A stretch of DNA of 64,000 nucleotides, taken from NCBI GenBank assembly GCA_963281255.1, contig OY725488.1, forward strand, positions 9,769,524-9,833,523, read 5' to 3'. Made by a program: the position numbers and the translations under genes. Source of the DNA: Aphrocallistes beatrix (lineage: Eukaryota; Porifera; Hexactinellida; Sceptrulophora; Aphrocallistidae). The notes under the pieces are model-generated. The model worked only from the letters and a program-made list of their open reading frames with translations, searched no databases and was not told the origin of the DNA. Positions 1 to 10,719 of the stretch are shown here, in pieces; positions within the stretch are counted from its first letter, which is position 1; every line of letters begins with the position of its first letter.

Positions 1-178
1 CCTATTAAGCGAAGTAAATAAAACTGACATACAGTACAGTCGAACACTTCATTCTTATAACACTAATACCCAAAATATAATATTATCAATCGCCTCTACC
101 TTTTGAATCGAGGTTTATAATGTAATATCTTTCAAAAAGAATGACCGCCCCTGCATAGCCACAAAGTAAAAATGTATA

Positions 179-349
179 CAGTCGACTCCGATTAATAGGC
201 CACATCGGTCAGAAGACATTTTTCCCCGATTAAGCGGAGAACCCTATTAACCTAAAAAAATTTCCGGTCCTGCCAAAGGTGACCCGATTAAATCGACTGT
301 AATTTATTTTCTAGTTTGTTTCAGTGACCCTATTAAGCGGAGTCGACTT
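179..349. mobile_element. pogo/Tigger-like MITE, family P1
   Basis: A short non-coding element with terminal inverted repeats starting CAGTCGACTCCG and ending CGGAGTCGACT. The internal phrase about 'CCGATTAAGCGGAGAACC' recurs in the copies at 42476-42664 and 62734-62920. The other copies are flanked by TA. The TIR style and TA target fit pogo/Tigger derivatives of the Tc1/mariner superfamily; no transposase is present. Confidence 0.7.
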
Positions 350-442
350 ATAGGTAGTAGAACCTCGTCAATATAAACACCAAATAATGAACCACCGTTA
401 AAATGCAATCATAGCGGATATGTGCATATTCTCATTCTGCAG

Positions 443-694
443 GTGGACCAATCAGCTGGACAGTTCGGCGCTGGAGTAGCTCAGATCCACTCGGGTCTGT
501 CGACCATCCAGAGAGACGCCTTCGAAGTGATTCGCTCCTGCCACGCAGAGAACGGACTGCACATGGGAGAGATTCTCACCAAACTGGGCCCCCGCTACTC
601 GGAGGATCAGATACGGGCTGCCACGGAATTTCTCTGCGCAGAGGGACTGGCTTATAACTCCACAGACGATGACTACTTCAAATCCACCGAGTAA
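443..694 (+). CDS. RPA2: Replication protein A 32 kDa subunit, C-terminal exon
   Basis: This is the last exon of the gene for the middle subunit of replication protein A, the nuclear single-strand DNA-binding trimer. Eighty-three codons are visible, ending with TAA at 692-694. The reading frame enters through a pyrimidine-rich stretch and CAG at 440-442, so the exon most likely begins at 443 in phase 0; the frame has no ATG start here. The peptide is the RPA32 winged-helix domain: it contains GLSTIQRDAFEVI, then the helix AATEFLCAEGLAY, and ends in the family signature DDDYFKSTE (human RPA2 ends in a very similar DDDHFKST). That domain binds repair and checkpoint partners such as XPA, UNG2 and SMARCAL1. 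The OB-fold exons must lie upstream of the window. The exon is GC-rich compared with its surroundings, like the other housekeeping genes here. Confidence 0.88.
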   Translation: MDQSAGQFGAGVAQIHSGLSTIQRDAFEVIRSCHAENGLHMGEILTKLGPRYSEDQIRAATEFLCAEGLAYNSTDDDYFKSTE

Positions 695-1230
695 CATCTG
701 ATAGCACACAGAGTGTGACAGATTAGTTAATTAAACGCAGTGTCACTTCTAATTGTTAATTCAGATTAAAATCAGCGATTCCTTCCAAATCTCATCTGTA
801 CGCAGGGTTCTCTCTAGGATTTTCTGAAGGCGAATCGGCAGTGGCGTAGCAAAGATTTCTTGACGGGGGACACAGCATCAGATGTGGGTCTGTCTAGGGA
901 GCGCTGTAGCCCCCAGTGGGTCCAGGGGCAAAGCGCCTGGAGGTCATGGGTTTATCTAGGATTTCAAGTCCGGCACCTTTTTGAAGGTGATAGAGGTTAT
1001 ATGGCACCCAAACAGTGGTTTATTTGTAATTCCAGGAGTGGTGGAAAGCCGGCACAAAAATAGAATCACACTAAGCACCTTGGCTCCTGGACGATACCAG
1101 GCTGGCACCGATAAGTGCCCGCCGAGCACCTATATAAACCCTGCTGGAGGTTGACAACATTTATTTTGTAATATTCACAGATTCATCAAAGTTAGTATAC
1201 TATACTTCTCAGAGAGAAAATTACAAAATA
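695..1230. other. RPA2 3' flank and unclassified repeat-like sequence
   Basis: No gene seen. A GC-richer block from about 840 to 1140 starts CAGTGGCGTAGC and looks like a decayed transposon end, but I could not find its partner terminus. Confidence 0.35.
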
Positions 1231-1546
1231 CAGTACACCCTCGCTAATCCGAACAGCTTTGTTCCAATGTTCAAAAAAATCGTTCGGATTAGTGAATTTG
1301 TTCCGATTAGTGAAATAACACTAATTCAATAGGGCATTAATTATAATAAATTTGCATTGTTAAAATATTAAGGATATTATTTCGCTTTGATTGCTTATTT
1401 AACGAGGTTTCTCAATATTATTGTTATATTTAAGTTTATAAACGTTTATTCAAAGCATAGAGGCGAATAAAATTATACTTTGGGTGTTCGGATTTTAAGA
1501 AGGAAGTGTTCGGATTGGCGAGGTTCGGACTATCGAGGGTGTACTG
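1231..1546. mobile_element. pogo/Tigger-like MITE, family P2
   Basis: A 316-bp element bounded by TA on both sides (1229-1230 and 1547-1548). The left end is CAGTACACCCTCGCTAATCC and the right end is the imperfect complement, ending CGAGGGTGTACTG. The motif 'TTCGGATTAG' is repeated just inside the ends. This is a classical pogo/Tigger terminal structure. No coding capacity. Confidence 0.85.
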
Positions 1547-1895
1547 TATATGTAAATTTCTCATAAAAATTCGTACTTTAAATCCTGACCGGGGAGGCAT
1601 GTACCCCCTACCTATACTGAGTCAAATAGTCAAAAATTGGTGTCTGCAATGCTATTGCAACTGAATCTTATTCACTGATATCATTAGTATTTGCTATACT
1701 AGATACTTAATAGAGTTGTGTATTCAGATGAGATATATCCTTCCAATGGCATATCTGCTCGATACGTCATAACTACTGTGGAGAACCCTGCTTGAGCCTA
1801 TAACGTTATTTGACAGAATAAGTTTAACTGTTCTGGTGGTTCATTAGGTGCTATTCCTAACACTCTCTACATTCCTTCTCTCCCTAGCTACCGAC

Positions 1896-3029
1896 ATGCT
1901 CCCCAAGTATGTGCAGCGTGTGAGAGCGGTACAGATCTACATCGTATACACAATCATCCTCTCCGGTCTGGTCTGCGGAACCCTGCAAGCACTCATCTTC
2001 CCTCTCTCCCTCCTCTCCCACAGACTCTGGCAGTCGGCCAATCAGCGGCTGGCCTACAGTCCGCTGGCCATCATGGTGTTCTGTGCGGAGGTGCTTGGCC
2101 GCGTTCGTGTCCGCATTTTCGGAGATCACGAGAAGGTCACGAAGCTCGTGGCCGGGGAACTCGGAGACCACTTGATGGTGTCGCTTAACCACGTGGGCGA
2201 CATTGATTGGCTGATCGGGTTCTCGCTTCTGGACAGGGCGGGTCTGCTCGGGAAGATGAGAGCCCTGGCGAAGGACATGATCAAGTTCATCCCTGGTATC
2301 GGCTGGTCCTTCTACTTCTCTGATTGGATATTCGTGAAGAGAAACGCCAGTAGAGATCTGGCACACATCTCCCTTGCCACCAGGAAGCTAGCCACTTCTC
2401 CGTGCAAGTTCGTGCTCGCCATCTTCCCAGAAGGAACCCGCTTCACTCCTGAGAAGCACCTGGAGTCCAAAGCCATCGCCGCCAAGAAAGGGCTGCCCGT
2501 GTACAAGCACCACCTCACGCCTCGCACACGCGGCTTCCACGCGCTGACGGAGAGTCTCCGTGCAGACGCACGCATGCTCTACCTCGTGGACGTCACCATC
2601 CTGACTCCAGAGCTCGCCTCCGTAGGGACGGTGCTCTCGGGACAGGAGACGGAGTGTGACGTCATGCTCAGCTTCCACCCGCTCCCCTCCATCCCGCAGA
2701 CGGAGCGGGGCAGCGGGGAGTGGCTCTACCAGCTGTTCAGAGACAAGGACGAGCAGGTGGACTTCCACAGGAGACACGGGCTGTTCCCAGGAACGCCGGT
2801 GGGGGTAGAGCTGCCGAGTCGCTGCCGCTACTACTCTCTGTTCTGGATGGCTGTCTCTCTCCTGCCTCCGCTCTCCCTCGGACTCTGCCTCGCGGCTGCA
2901 GAGCTGTACTGGCTGCTGCTGGCCTGTGTCTTAGCGCTGTGGGTGGTCGGGAGGCTCTTGGACAGACTTGTCGACCTAACAAAGATACACAAAGCTTCCA
3001 AGTACGGAACAGGAAACAAGCTTAACTAA
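1896..3029 (+). CDS. 1-acyl-sn-glycerol-3-phosphate acyltransferase (AGPAT3/4-like)
   Basis: A lysophospholipid acyltransferase of the AGPAT gamma/delta/epsilon group, which in animals sits in the ER and related membranes and converts lysophosphatidic acid plus acyl-CoA to phosphatidic acid. The open frame extends to 1848, but the first ATG is at 1896 and gives 377 residues, the usual AGPAT3/4 length. An N-terminal hydrophobic segment (about 13-40) precedes the catalytic NHX4D box at N98-D104 (NHVGDID). Motif II lies around FVKRNASRD (146-154), motif III is FPEGTRF (177-183), followed by KHLESKAIAAKKGLPV and HLTPRTRGF as in AGPAT3/4. Two hydrophobic C-terminal segments end the protein. All catalytic residues are intact. 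The gene is a single exon, unlike the multi-exon vertebrate orthologues, so a retrocopy origin is possible. It is strongly GC-rich and CpG-rich against AT-rich flanks. AATAAA lies at 3236. It is the parent type of four truncated copies further along. Confidence 0.88.
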   Translation: MLPKYVQRVRAVQIYIVYTIILSGLVCGTLQALIFPLSLLSHRLWQSANQRLAYSPLAIMVFCAEVLGRVRVRIFGDHEKVTKLVAGELGDHLMVSLNHVGDIDWLIGFSLLDRAGLLGKMRALAKDMIKFIPGIGWSFYFSDWIFVKRNASRDLAHISLATRKLATSPCKFVLAIFPEGTRFTPEKHLESKAIAAKKGLPVYKHHLTPRTRGFHALTESLRADARMLYLVDVTILTPELASVGTVLSGQETECDVMLSFHPLPSIPQTERGSGEWLYQLFRDKDEQVDFHRRHGLFPGTPVGVELPSRCRYYSLFWMAVSLLPPLSLGLCLAAAELYWLLLACVLALWVVGRLLDRLVDLTKIHKASKYGTGNKLN

Positions 3030-3959
3030 TTCCATCTGTTTTATCTGAGTTGTAAAGTATTCTATTTTTATGCGATAGCTTTACTGAAGAGTTTTGTTGT
3101 TATATTTTGCGCTTTCTATTAATTATATCGAATACGTTATTATATTCCAAATTTGAAGACTCAAATTCAGACATCTAACAACATAATGTGAGTGGTCGGC
3201 TAGAATAGATGTGTTATACATTTCATTTGTTATTAAATAAAGAAGCGTACGAGTTCTCAGCAAATGAATGGAATCACAAAACAATGCATAATCAATATTA
3301 GCCATTCAATTTTGTAAAATAGAAAATTGTTTATTTAGATCTTCACGCTTCGTGTCTTTTTCTTCACAAATAAATCTTGTGCATAGACCTCTAGGTTTGG
3401 ATTGTTAAACCCTTTGGACTAGAACCTGAATTGGCAAATCATATTATGGTTAATGGAATATTATTGGCCTTCGAGAAATCGTTGGTAGACTCATAATATT
3501 ATATCTAACTGCTGGCCAGAAGGAAGCATTACGGCAGATACAGCATTATCACTTTTCCATAGCATTTATATTACGTACTGGTTTTAAAACCACAATTTTG
3601 CATTTTTAGTTTTTCGAATATTTTATATAATTAAACCACTTTTAGTTTGCTCATTTCGACCCTGAAATAAGATAAAATTTTAGTTCAGAGAGGAAAATAA
3701 CTATTTTTATGGTAATCAAAATAAGATGCCAGTAACCGATTTGATGGATAAAATTATTGAGCAAACGTATAATCCCAAATTCCTATATAGAATCTCCTCT
3801 ATTTTTAGAATTAAACTAATCACATGTGTGTTCCCATCTCACTCCACTGCATGTGGTAACTTTCAAGATAGAAACATTTAATGTGAATGGAATTAAATAG
3901 AATTGAAAGTTATTTTGCAATTATTCATCTGAATAGGACAAATACAATTAATCTTCCTT
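3030..3959. other. Duplicated LPAAT 3' flank and NHL distal upstream region
   Basis: No gene seen. The first ~280 bp recurs downstream of the LPAAT fragments at 13.8, 19.4, 29.7 and 34.1 kb. The part from about 3590 is almost the same as 34310-34680 before the sixth NHL copy. The stretch therefore belongs to the amplified unit. Confidence 0.6.
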
Positions 3960-4159
3960 TCTAAAACTGAAACTTTACTCAGAAACAAGGAAACACAAGA
4001 CACAACAACTTCCATACTCACATCCTCCTAACCACTTCACACTTTCACTTCCAATACCACATCTCATTCCAATACTGATACATCCAGATCTCAACTCACA
4101 TAAATACACTCTCATCAACTTGTGTTCTATCTAACAAAACGACACAATCCTAACACGTA
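3960..4159 (+). promoter_or_regulatory. Conserved NHL-family promoter, copy A
   Basis: About 200 bp immediately before the ATG is nearly identical at all six NHL loci (also 7090-7290, 10720-10921, 14850-15051, 30275-30477 and 34674-34874). It contains AAAACTGAAACT at 3963-3974, CACTTTCACTTCC at 4040-4052 (complement GGAAGTGAAAGTG) and an ATAAATA TATA-like box at 4100-4106, about 54 bp before the start codon. The first two sites fit the IRF core AANNGAAA. Regulation by an IRF-type factor is inference. Confidence 0.6.
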
Positions 4160-5334
4160 ATGGCGACAAGATTCCCACAATTGAATCCGACCAACATTCC
4201 ACTGGACACATTTGCAAGAGTGGAACAAGAGATCCGAACATACTTCGACACCATCATCAGGACAGTGACCATCAGAAGAGATGAGCTGCTCCAGCAACTC
4301 AACCATCTGAAGCAGGACTACCTGAGCAAGGAGGATCTGAGGAAGAAACAGGTCCAAGAGTTGGAGCAGATGATCGGACAGCTTGACAATATGAGTGTTC
4401 ATCAAAATCCAAATTTGAAATTCCACGAAGATCATATCAAGAAAACAGAAGAAGAACTGGAAAAGGCTGAACAACCAACTCCCCTCCCTGTCCCTCAGTT
4501 CAGGTCAGAAGATCTCCAATCTCTCTTGCAACATCTGGAGAGGATAGGAACTGTTCAGGAAGTGAAAAGACTCTACTCTGGTAAACTGGAACCTGTCAGG
4601 AGTATCGGGAAGGAAGGAAGTAAGAAAGAAGAGTTCAAATATCCTTGTGGTATCAGAATAGAAGGAGAGAATATCTATGTCTGTGATTATAACAACAAAA
4701 GAGTTCAAGTATTTTCTGACGACGGCAAATTCCTGACAGAATTCGGTAAGGGACAGCTAAGTAATCCTCACGATATAGCTATTTGTGATAAATGCGCTTT
4801 TATAAGCGATTGGGATCGAAATAAAGTCTTCAAATTCCAAATATCTAATTTTAAGTTAATGAATAAGAGTGTAGAAGGAGTGCTTACGTTTCCTAGAGGT
4901 CTAACAGTAGATAAGAATGAAGTGTTAGTTGCAGATTATTATAATAACAGAATAGCAGTTCTAAATTTAGATTAGACTATTTAAGAGAGATAGGAGAAGG
5001 AATGCTTAAATATCCATATGATGTAAAAACTGATTCGAACAAAATATTCGTAGTTGATGGAAATAGGTCTCATAGTGTGCATGTATTCTCAAAATCTGCT
5101 GATCTGTTGTATAGTGATAAGTGTGAAAAGTGATGCATTGTCAGATGTGTTTCTGTGTTTAGATCAGTTTAGTAATATTATAATTAGCAATTCAGAGATA
5201 AATCAATACAAATATTTACGTCAGAAGGAGAGTTAATACATTCCATTCAGTGTGGAAGATCTCCTCGAGGAATAGCAGTAACTAATAATAATACTATTGT
5301 GTGTGTTGTTGATAATTCAGTTGAATTCTATTAA
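4160..5334 (+). pseudogene. Coiled-coil/NHL protein, copy A (frameshifted)
   Basis: First of six copies of the family. The frame is open for 271 codons: coiled coil at about residues 18-105, proline-rich linker PTPLPVPQF, then NHL blades 1-3. Near 4970 the intact copies read GATTTACAC but this one has lost a base and changed another, giving GATTAGAC and a TAG stop. Further losses follow: two bases near 5115 (TATAGTGATAAG against TACAGTATGATAAG) and one near 5198 (TCAGAGATAAA against TCAGAAGATAAA). Blades 4-6 remain recognisable up to the ancestral stop at 5332-5334. The promoter is still well conserved, so a truncated three-blade product cannot be excluded. A pseudogene is the simplest reading. 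Confidence 0.85.
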
Positions 5335-5375
5335 TATTGATTGTGAACATTTTCTTATAATTCTTAAATTAAGAG

Positions 5376-5765
5376 GATTACTTCTAAACGGTATGGGATA
5401 CAGCTAATCGGATTCCAGATTCGAATAATACGCATTCAAATTAGTCACAGGTTAATTTTTCTAATTAATCATTCATTCCTAACTCTTTGTAATTATCAAT
5501 CAGTGCCACCTTATGCCACATACACCCATTTTGACCACTATACATGATGGCAATGAATTACCTATGGTGGCTCAGGCTGATAAGATTGTTCATTGAGTTG
5601 AGTAATTTATTAGTTATGTTCAACTATGACTAATTCGAATGTGTAGATTTCGAATCTGAAATCAGATTTTTAGTATCTCTTTGAATTTGAACGTATTGCC
5701 TTTCATGAAATAATCCGATTTAGTATTATTTGTATGCGAAAGAATCAAGTGTTGAAATACTTTTG
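5376..5765. repeat. Interspersed repeat R1, copy 1
   Basis: Starts about TTCTAAACGGTATGGGATAC. The same ~390 bp recurs at 53612-54005 and a shorter version at 61911-62110. I saw no inverted termini and no coding frame. It could be a non-autonomous element of unknown class. Confidence 0.65.
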
Positions 5766-5808
5766 TTATATATATACAAACATGAATCGTTTTAATTAAT
5801 AGTAAGGA
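5763..5808 (-). mobile_element. Solo 5' end of Helitron-like family H2
   Basis: On the minus strand this reads TCCTTACTATTAATTAAAAC, the H2 5' terminus, with T (5809) as the flanking base. Only about 45 bp is present. Confidence 0.5.
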
Positions 5809-6195
5809 TATTCCGCAATTCAAGAACTCCTTTCTAAAACACGTCATTCTTGTTTGTCCAGTCGGTCAGTATGCGAAAAACAGGACATAGACTCGGGATG
5901 AGGATTATTAGTAAACTTGGACGAGAATTCAGGATTTGTAAGCCGATTTCTTGAAATTTGTATTATGAGAAATAAAAGACGGTTATTTTCGCCGAGTTAT
6001 TTATAGATCAACAGCCTTCCTACTTAGATCATAATTTAGCTACCCTTAACTTTCTATTGTTACCGAATCTAATTTCAGAATTTCTTCACTAACGTTGAAC
6101 TCGGCTTGGTTGCTTCAGTTACGGTACTAAATTCTAATTACGAATTTTAGGTCTTTAAAATTTTATAAATGCCAAAGTAAAAAATAAAATCACTG

Positions 6196-6631
6196 AGCTT
6201 AGAACTTTGAAGGTCAATTCTCAGCGAAAACTCTGCGGATTCAAACCTGAAAAGCGGAAACACAAGAATGCAATTTTGAAAGCGAAACTGAAGAAACTGA
6301 GATCTTCTGTCCCACTCCTCAGCTGGACATGTCTGAGTGGGACGGACTGTCTCTGTCTTCTCAGCTGACCGCCGCGTTGAGGGATCTCGGGTTCTCCTCT
6401 CCCACTCCCACCCAGCGGCTCTGCATCCCAGCGGAGAGGGCAAGGAACGTGATGGGGTCTGCGGAGACGCTGGCCTTCGGACTCCCCGTCCTGTCCCGCC
6501 TCCTCGCCGAGGAGCCTGCGAGGGAGGGAGGGGACACTGGGTGTGTCGGGTGGGTAGACGACATCCCAGACGCTATGTTCCAGAAAATGCTTTCCGCCCC
6601 CCGACAAGAAATATCGCCTCTCCACCCCTGA
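6196..6631 (+). pseudogene. DDX24-like DEAD-box helicase fragment lacking Walker A
   Basis: A piece of the N-terminal half of a DEAD-box RNA helicase. From about 6215 the frame gives an acidic stretch, then SEWDGLSLSSQL, LGFSSPTPTQ (the Q-motif region, normally PTPIQ), IPAERARNVMGSAET and LAFGLPVLSRLL. In DDX24-type helicases AET is followed by GSGKT and then LAFG. Here AET runs straight into LAFG, so exactly five codons, the Walker A lysine included, are gone. The frame continues through GWVDDIPDAMFQKML to a stop at 6629-6631. No later helicase motifs follow, so it cannot be an ATPase. The same 5' boundary recurs at 28.9 and 32.8 kb. GC content is high and unlike the flanks. Confidence 0.75.
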
Positions 6632-7089
6632 TACATTCCTCTTTTACTAATTTAAATTTATCCTAATTGAATTACGCCTGCCGACCCTCAAATGAGAACG
6701 AAATTGTTTTCCATTGAGAAGAAAATAATTATTCTGTGGTAGTCAGATACATGATGGCAGCAACCGATTTGATAAATAAATTTAAGTGGGGCAAAGAAAA
6801 CGTAATGATAAATGCTCAACAGACCAACTACTTTAAACCGTGTAAAATGTTTGGCACGAACAAACCTTTTGCAACCTATTGGATTTTTATTTTTGATGAA
6901 CGAACTCTGAGAAATGTGAAACTCCAAATTCCTAATATGGAGTTTCCTCTAATATTAATATGAAACTAATCACACGTGTGTTCCTGCTTTACTTCACTTA
7001 TATGGTAACGTTCAAGATCATATGAATGGAATTAAATAGAAATGAAAGTCATTCAGTCATCTGAAAGGGACAAATACAATTAATTTCCT

Positions 7090-7290
7090 TTCTAAAACTG
7101 AAACTTTACTCAGAAACAAGGAAACACAAGACACAACAACTTCCATACTCACATCCTCCTAACCACTTCACACTTTCACTTCCAATACCACATCTCATTC
7201 CAATACAGATACACCCAGATCTCAACTCACATAAATACACTCTCATCAACTTGTGTTCTATCTAACAAAACGACACAATTCTAACACGTA
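7090..7290 (+). promoter_or_regulatory. Conserved NHL-family promoter, copy B
   Basis: Same block as copy A: AAAACTGAAACT at 7094-7105, CACTTTCACTTCC at 7171-7183, and a TATA-like ATAAATA about 54 bp before the ATG. Confidence 0.6.
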
Positions 7291-8466
7291 ATGGCGACAA
7301 GATTCCCACAATTAAATCCGATCAACATTCCACTCGACACATTTGCAAGAGTGGAACAGGAGATCCGAACATACTTTGACACCATCATCAGGACAGTGAC
7401 CATCAGAAGAGATGAGCTGCTCCAGAAACTCAACGATCTGAAGCAGGACTACCTGAGCAAGGAGGATCTGAGGAAGAAACAGGTCCAAGAGTTGGAGCAG
7501 ATGATCGGGCAGCTTGACGAAATGAGTGTTCATCAAAATCCAAATTTGAAATTCCACGAAGATCATATCAAGAAAACAGAAGAAGAACTAGTAAAGGCAG
7601 AGCAACCAACTCCCGTCCCTGTCCCTTATTTCAGCCCAGGAGATCTTCAATCTCTCCTGCAACAGCTGGAGAGGATAGGAACTGTTCAGGAAGTGAGAAG
7701 ACTCTACTCTGAAAGACTGGAACCTGTCAGGAGTATCGGCAAAGAAGGAAGCAAGAAAGGAGAGTTCAACTATCCTCATGGTATCAGAATAGAAGGAGAA
7801 AAGATCTATGTCTGTGATTCAAACAACAGAAGAGTTCAAGTATTTTCAAACGACGGCAAATCCTTAACAGAATTCGGTAAGGGACAGCTAGATTATCCTT
7901 ATGATATAGCACTTTGTGATAAATGGGCGTTTGTAAGCGATTGGGATCGAGATAAAGTCTTAAAATTCCAAATATATAATTTTAAACTAATGAATAAGAG
8001 TGTAGGAGTGCTTAGTCACCCTAGTGGTCTAACAGTGGATAAGAATGAAGTGTTAGTTGCAGATTTTTCTAATCACAGAATAGCAGTTCTAAATTTAGAT
8101 TTACACTATTTAAGAGAGATAGGAAAAGGAATACTTTCATTTCCATGTGATGTAAAAACTGATTCAAACAAAATATTTGTAGTTGATAGAAACAACTCTC
8201 ATAATGTGCATGTATTCTCAAAATCAGCTAATCTGTTGTACAGTATGATAAGTGTGAAAAGTGATGCATTCTCAGATATGTTTCTGTGTTTGGACCAGTT
8301 TAGTAATATTATAATTAGCAATAAATATGATAAATCAATACAAATATTTACGCCAGAAGGAGAGTTATTACATTCCATTCAGTGTGGAGGATCTCCTAGA
8401 GGAATAGCAGTAACTAATAATAATACAATTGTGTGTGTTGTTGATGATTCAGTTAAATTCTATTAA
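7291..8466 (+). CDS. Coiled-coil/NHL-repeat protein, copy B
   Basis: Intact single-exon gene for 391 residues. Residues 1-17 (MATRFPQL and following) lead into a charged helical segment at about 18-105 that should form a coiled coil (RVEQEIRTYFDTI, DELLQKLNDLKQDYLSKEDL). A linker PTPVPVPYF follows, then six NHL blades from about 150 to 391. Blade signatures include GEFNYPHGIRIEGEKIYVCD, LTVDKNEVLVADFSNHRIAV and FPCDVKTDSNKIFVVD. Six NHL blades make a closed propeller as in TRIM2/3, Brat and LIN-41, but there is no RING, B-box or signal peptide. It should therefore be cytosolic and oligomeric, with the propeller as the binding face for protein, RNA or another ligand. The ligand is unknown. It is closest to copy E (30.5 kb), sharing PYFSPGDLQSLLQ and the ADFSNHR blade, and the 3' flanks of B and E are nearly identical, so B and E come from a recent duplication. 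Confidence 0.85.
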   Translation: MATRFPQLNPINIPLDTFARVEQEIRTYFDTIIRTVTIRRDELLQKLNDLKQDYLSKEDLRKKQVQELEQMIGQLDEMSVHQNPNLKFHEDHIKKTEEELVKAEQPTPVPVPYFSPGDLQSLLQQLERIGTVQEVRRLYSERLEPVRSIGKEGSKKGEFNYPHGIRIEGEKIYVCDSNNRRVQVFSNDGKSLTEFGKGQLDYPYDIALCDKWAFVSDWDRDKVLKFQIYNFKLMNKSVGVLSHPSGLTVDKNEVLVADFSNHRIAVLNLDLHYLREIGKGILSFPCDVKTDSNKIFVVDRNNSHNVHVFSKSANLLYSMISVKSDAFSDMFLCLDQFSNIIISNKYDKSIQIFTPEGELLHSIQCGGSPRGIAVTNNNTIVCVVDDSVKFY

Positions 8467-8516
8467 TATTAATATAGTTTCATTCGTATACTCGTATTTC
8501 TTAAACATTTTTCTCA

Positions 8517-8547
<31 letters not shown>

Positions 8548-10450
8548 TGTGAGTGTCAATTAAACTATTTTATAATATTTGCTGCTTCTTTTCGTAAACA
8601 CTCTTGACCTGAAGAGAATTTTTGAGAATAGATTGCTAGCATTTGAATAATTTCTATTCTCACTCATATCACACTTAAGTATTCCACGATTCCAGTTAAC
8701 AACTGAGAATTCCTTGCTAATACTAACATGTCGTCCTTGTTGTACGATCAATCCAATACTGAACATAAGAGTATAGACTAGGGATGAAGATTTCTAGAAC
8801 TTTGGACGAGAACTCAGGAGTTGTACCATGAGTTTTTATGGTTAATGGAATATTATTCGCCTTTGTGAAATTGTTGGTATACCCAAAATATTTTTCTAAT
8901 ACTTTTGCCAGTTCAATCATGGTAAATCTAAATGCTGGCCCAAAGGAAGCGGTACGGCAGATACAGCATTAGCACTTTTCCATAGAATTTGTATTATTGG
9001 TTTCAGTACCATAATTTTGCAATTTACTTTTTAAAAAAGATTCGCTTATACATTTTGAAAACTTTTTACAAAAGGTGTCAAAATGTATTAGCGAATCAGA
9101 ATCCAGGGTTGAACATTGCAGATGGCTTTCATTTTATTGACGAATAAGGATTATACCAATTACTCCTTAAACTTGAAATATGTTTGGTTGAGATGAAGAA
9201 AATTGTTTTACTTAATGGAGCTGCACTATCAGTCTGTCGAATGATATTTTTTAGTTGCTTTGTTGGTCAGCTAGCCGTGTACCGCAATGCAAATGAAACC
9301 AGTATTTAACTGGTCACTTGGGATGTATGCAATAGGAACAACGTGAATGAAACGAATTAACCAATTACCTTAAGCCGTTCTTTAAAATACATGCTTGGGA
9401 GTCACGGCCTATCAACCATGCCAGAGCGCGAGAACCCATAGAATATGTGAAAAACTTATTCTTATCAAATCTAAAACTTCTAACTTTATTTTAGAAACAC
9501 AGATTGTCACCCATTGATGACTCAATGGTTATCCACTTTATCTAACCACCTGATATACTAAGTTAACTAATTCATGAATTAATGAATAATTCGAATAATT
9601 CATAATTCCTGAATTATGAATTAATGAAAAATTCGAATAATTCATAATTCCTGAATTATGAATTATTCGAATTATTCATAATTCTTTGCCATCTTTTAAT
9701 AAATTAACTTAGCTGATATGTGATATGATCATTCCACAGGATGTTATTGGTTACTCTGCAAACTACCGTGGAGTAAGGGAATTTTCTGTGGTTATACATC
9801 ACCTTAGTTTCACCTTAGTAATTTTATGGAATGTAGTATCATTACTGTTGCATCTGTGCTAGCTGAGATGGAGATTAGTGAGTTTGGATCAAAGTTGTAT
9901 GAGACATTGCAAATCTAAGAAATATATGAACCAAATCGATATTTCTTGTTTATCGGTTTGTTTACTCTAATTAGCACGTTTTTGCTTGAGAGAATAATTT
10001 GCGTTGTCTTGGTAGTTAATTTAATGCTTGAATATTAGCAGTCAGTCTCATTAAATTCTTGTATTTATTTAGAAAGAATATTAACAATAAGTTACTGAGA
10101 TGGCAGAATTTTGATTTTAGTATTTCTAACCAAAGGCTATTGCCATTTTAAGACGGAATTTTCAAAATTAAGCATATTTCTCAGAATTGAATGAAAAAAG
10201 TGGTGAATAGTGGATTTTACCTCCAATAGGAATCCTCTTTCTATCCCGTCTTCAATACGAATAGAAACAGGAATGATACGAATCAATCAATTCCCTTTCA
10301 TTGTTTTATCCATCTAAATGTCTGACACGAACAAACCTCATGAAACTTGGATTTCCATACTTGTGATAGATCAGCAAACTCTGAGAAACGTTTAACTCTA
10401 AAATCTGAACAAACAGAGTTTCCTCTTTTTTTAGTGTGAAACTAATCACG
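8467..10450. other. Gene-free 3' flank of NHL copy B
   Basis: Holds a TTA microsatellite (8521-8548) and the array-wide flank whose CCTTGCTAA/TACTAACATG (8712-8730) is the empty site of the Helitron-like insertion at 36.07 kb. It also holds a palindromic AATTC/GAATT cluster (about 9565-9690). Otherwise I see no gene. Confidence 0.55.
9565..9690. repeat. AT-rich palindrome cluster
   Basis: Repeated, alternately oriented copies of GAATTATGAATTAATGAA and ATTCGAATAATTCATAATTC give several overlapping hairpins. No function seen. Confidence 0.6.
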
Positions 10451-10585
10451 CAGAGGCGTCTAGGCCGCAACTTCAAAGGCTGTGCACACTAAAATTTCAC
10501 AAATTGGCATTGTGTCTGTGTGCCGTAAACCTCTCCGAATAGATTGGAATTGCCGTACCCTAAAATTGTGCTGGCTACGCCTTTG
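10451..10585. mobile_element. Small hAT-like MITE in copy C upstream region
   Basis: Present only at NHL copy C. The other loci read straight through AATCACACGTGTGTTCC. The element begins CAGAGGCGTCTAGG and ends GGCTACGCCTTTG, with ATCACG / ATCACACG on either side, which fits a decayed 8-bp duplication. 135 bp, non-coding. Confidence 0.65.
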
Positions 10586-10719
10586 ATCACACGTGTGTTC
10601 CTCCTTCACTCCACTAGATATATGGTAACATTCAAGACAGAAAGATTTTATGTTAATGGAATTAAATAGAAATGAAAGTCATTATGTCATCTGAATAAAA
10701 TAAAAACAATTAATCTTCC

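Noticed and set aside
1848-1895. Upstream extension of LPAAT to a GTG at 1848 or an exon boundary at ...TTCATTAG
   Set aside because: The first ATG at 1896 gives the family-typical length and alignment. The extension adds no recognisable sequence, though an upstream non-coding exon remains possible.
1884-2777. Long minus-strand frames opposite the acyltransferase
   Set aside because: They are GC-rich shadows of the real gene, without domain similarity, and they recur wherever LPAAT fragments occur.
4127-4474. Minus-strand frames rich in Phe and Leu opposite each NHL coil, looking like membrane proteins
   Set aside because: They are antisense shadows of the coiled coil and appear identically at every copy.
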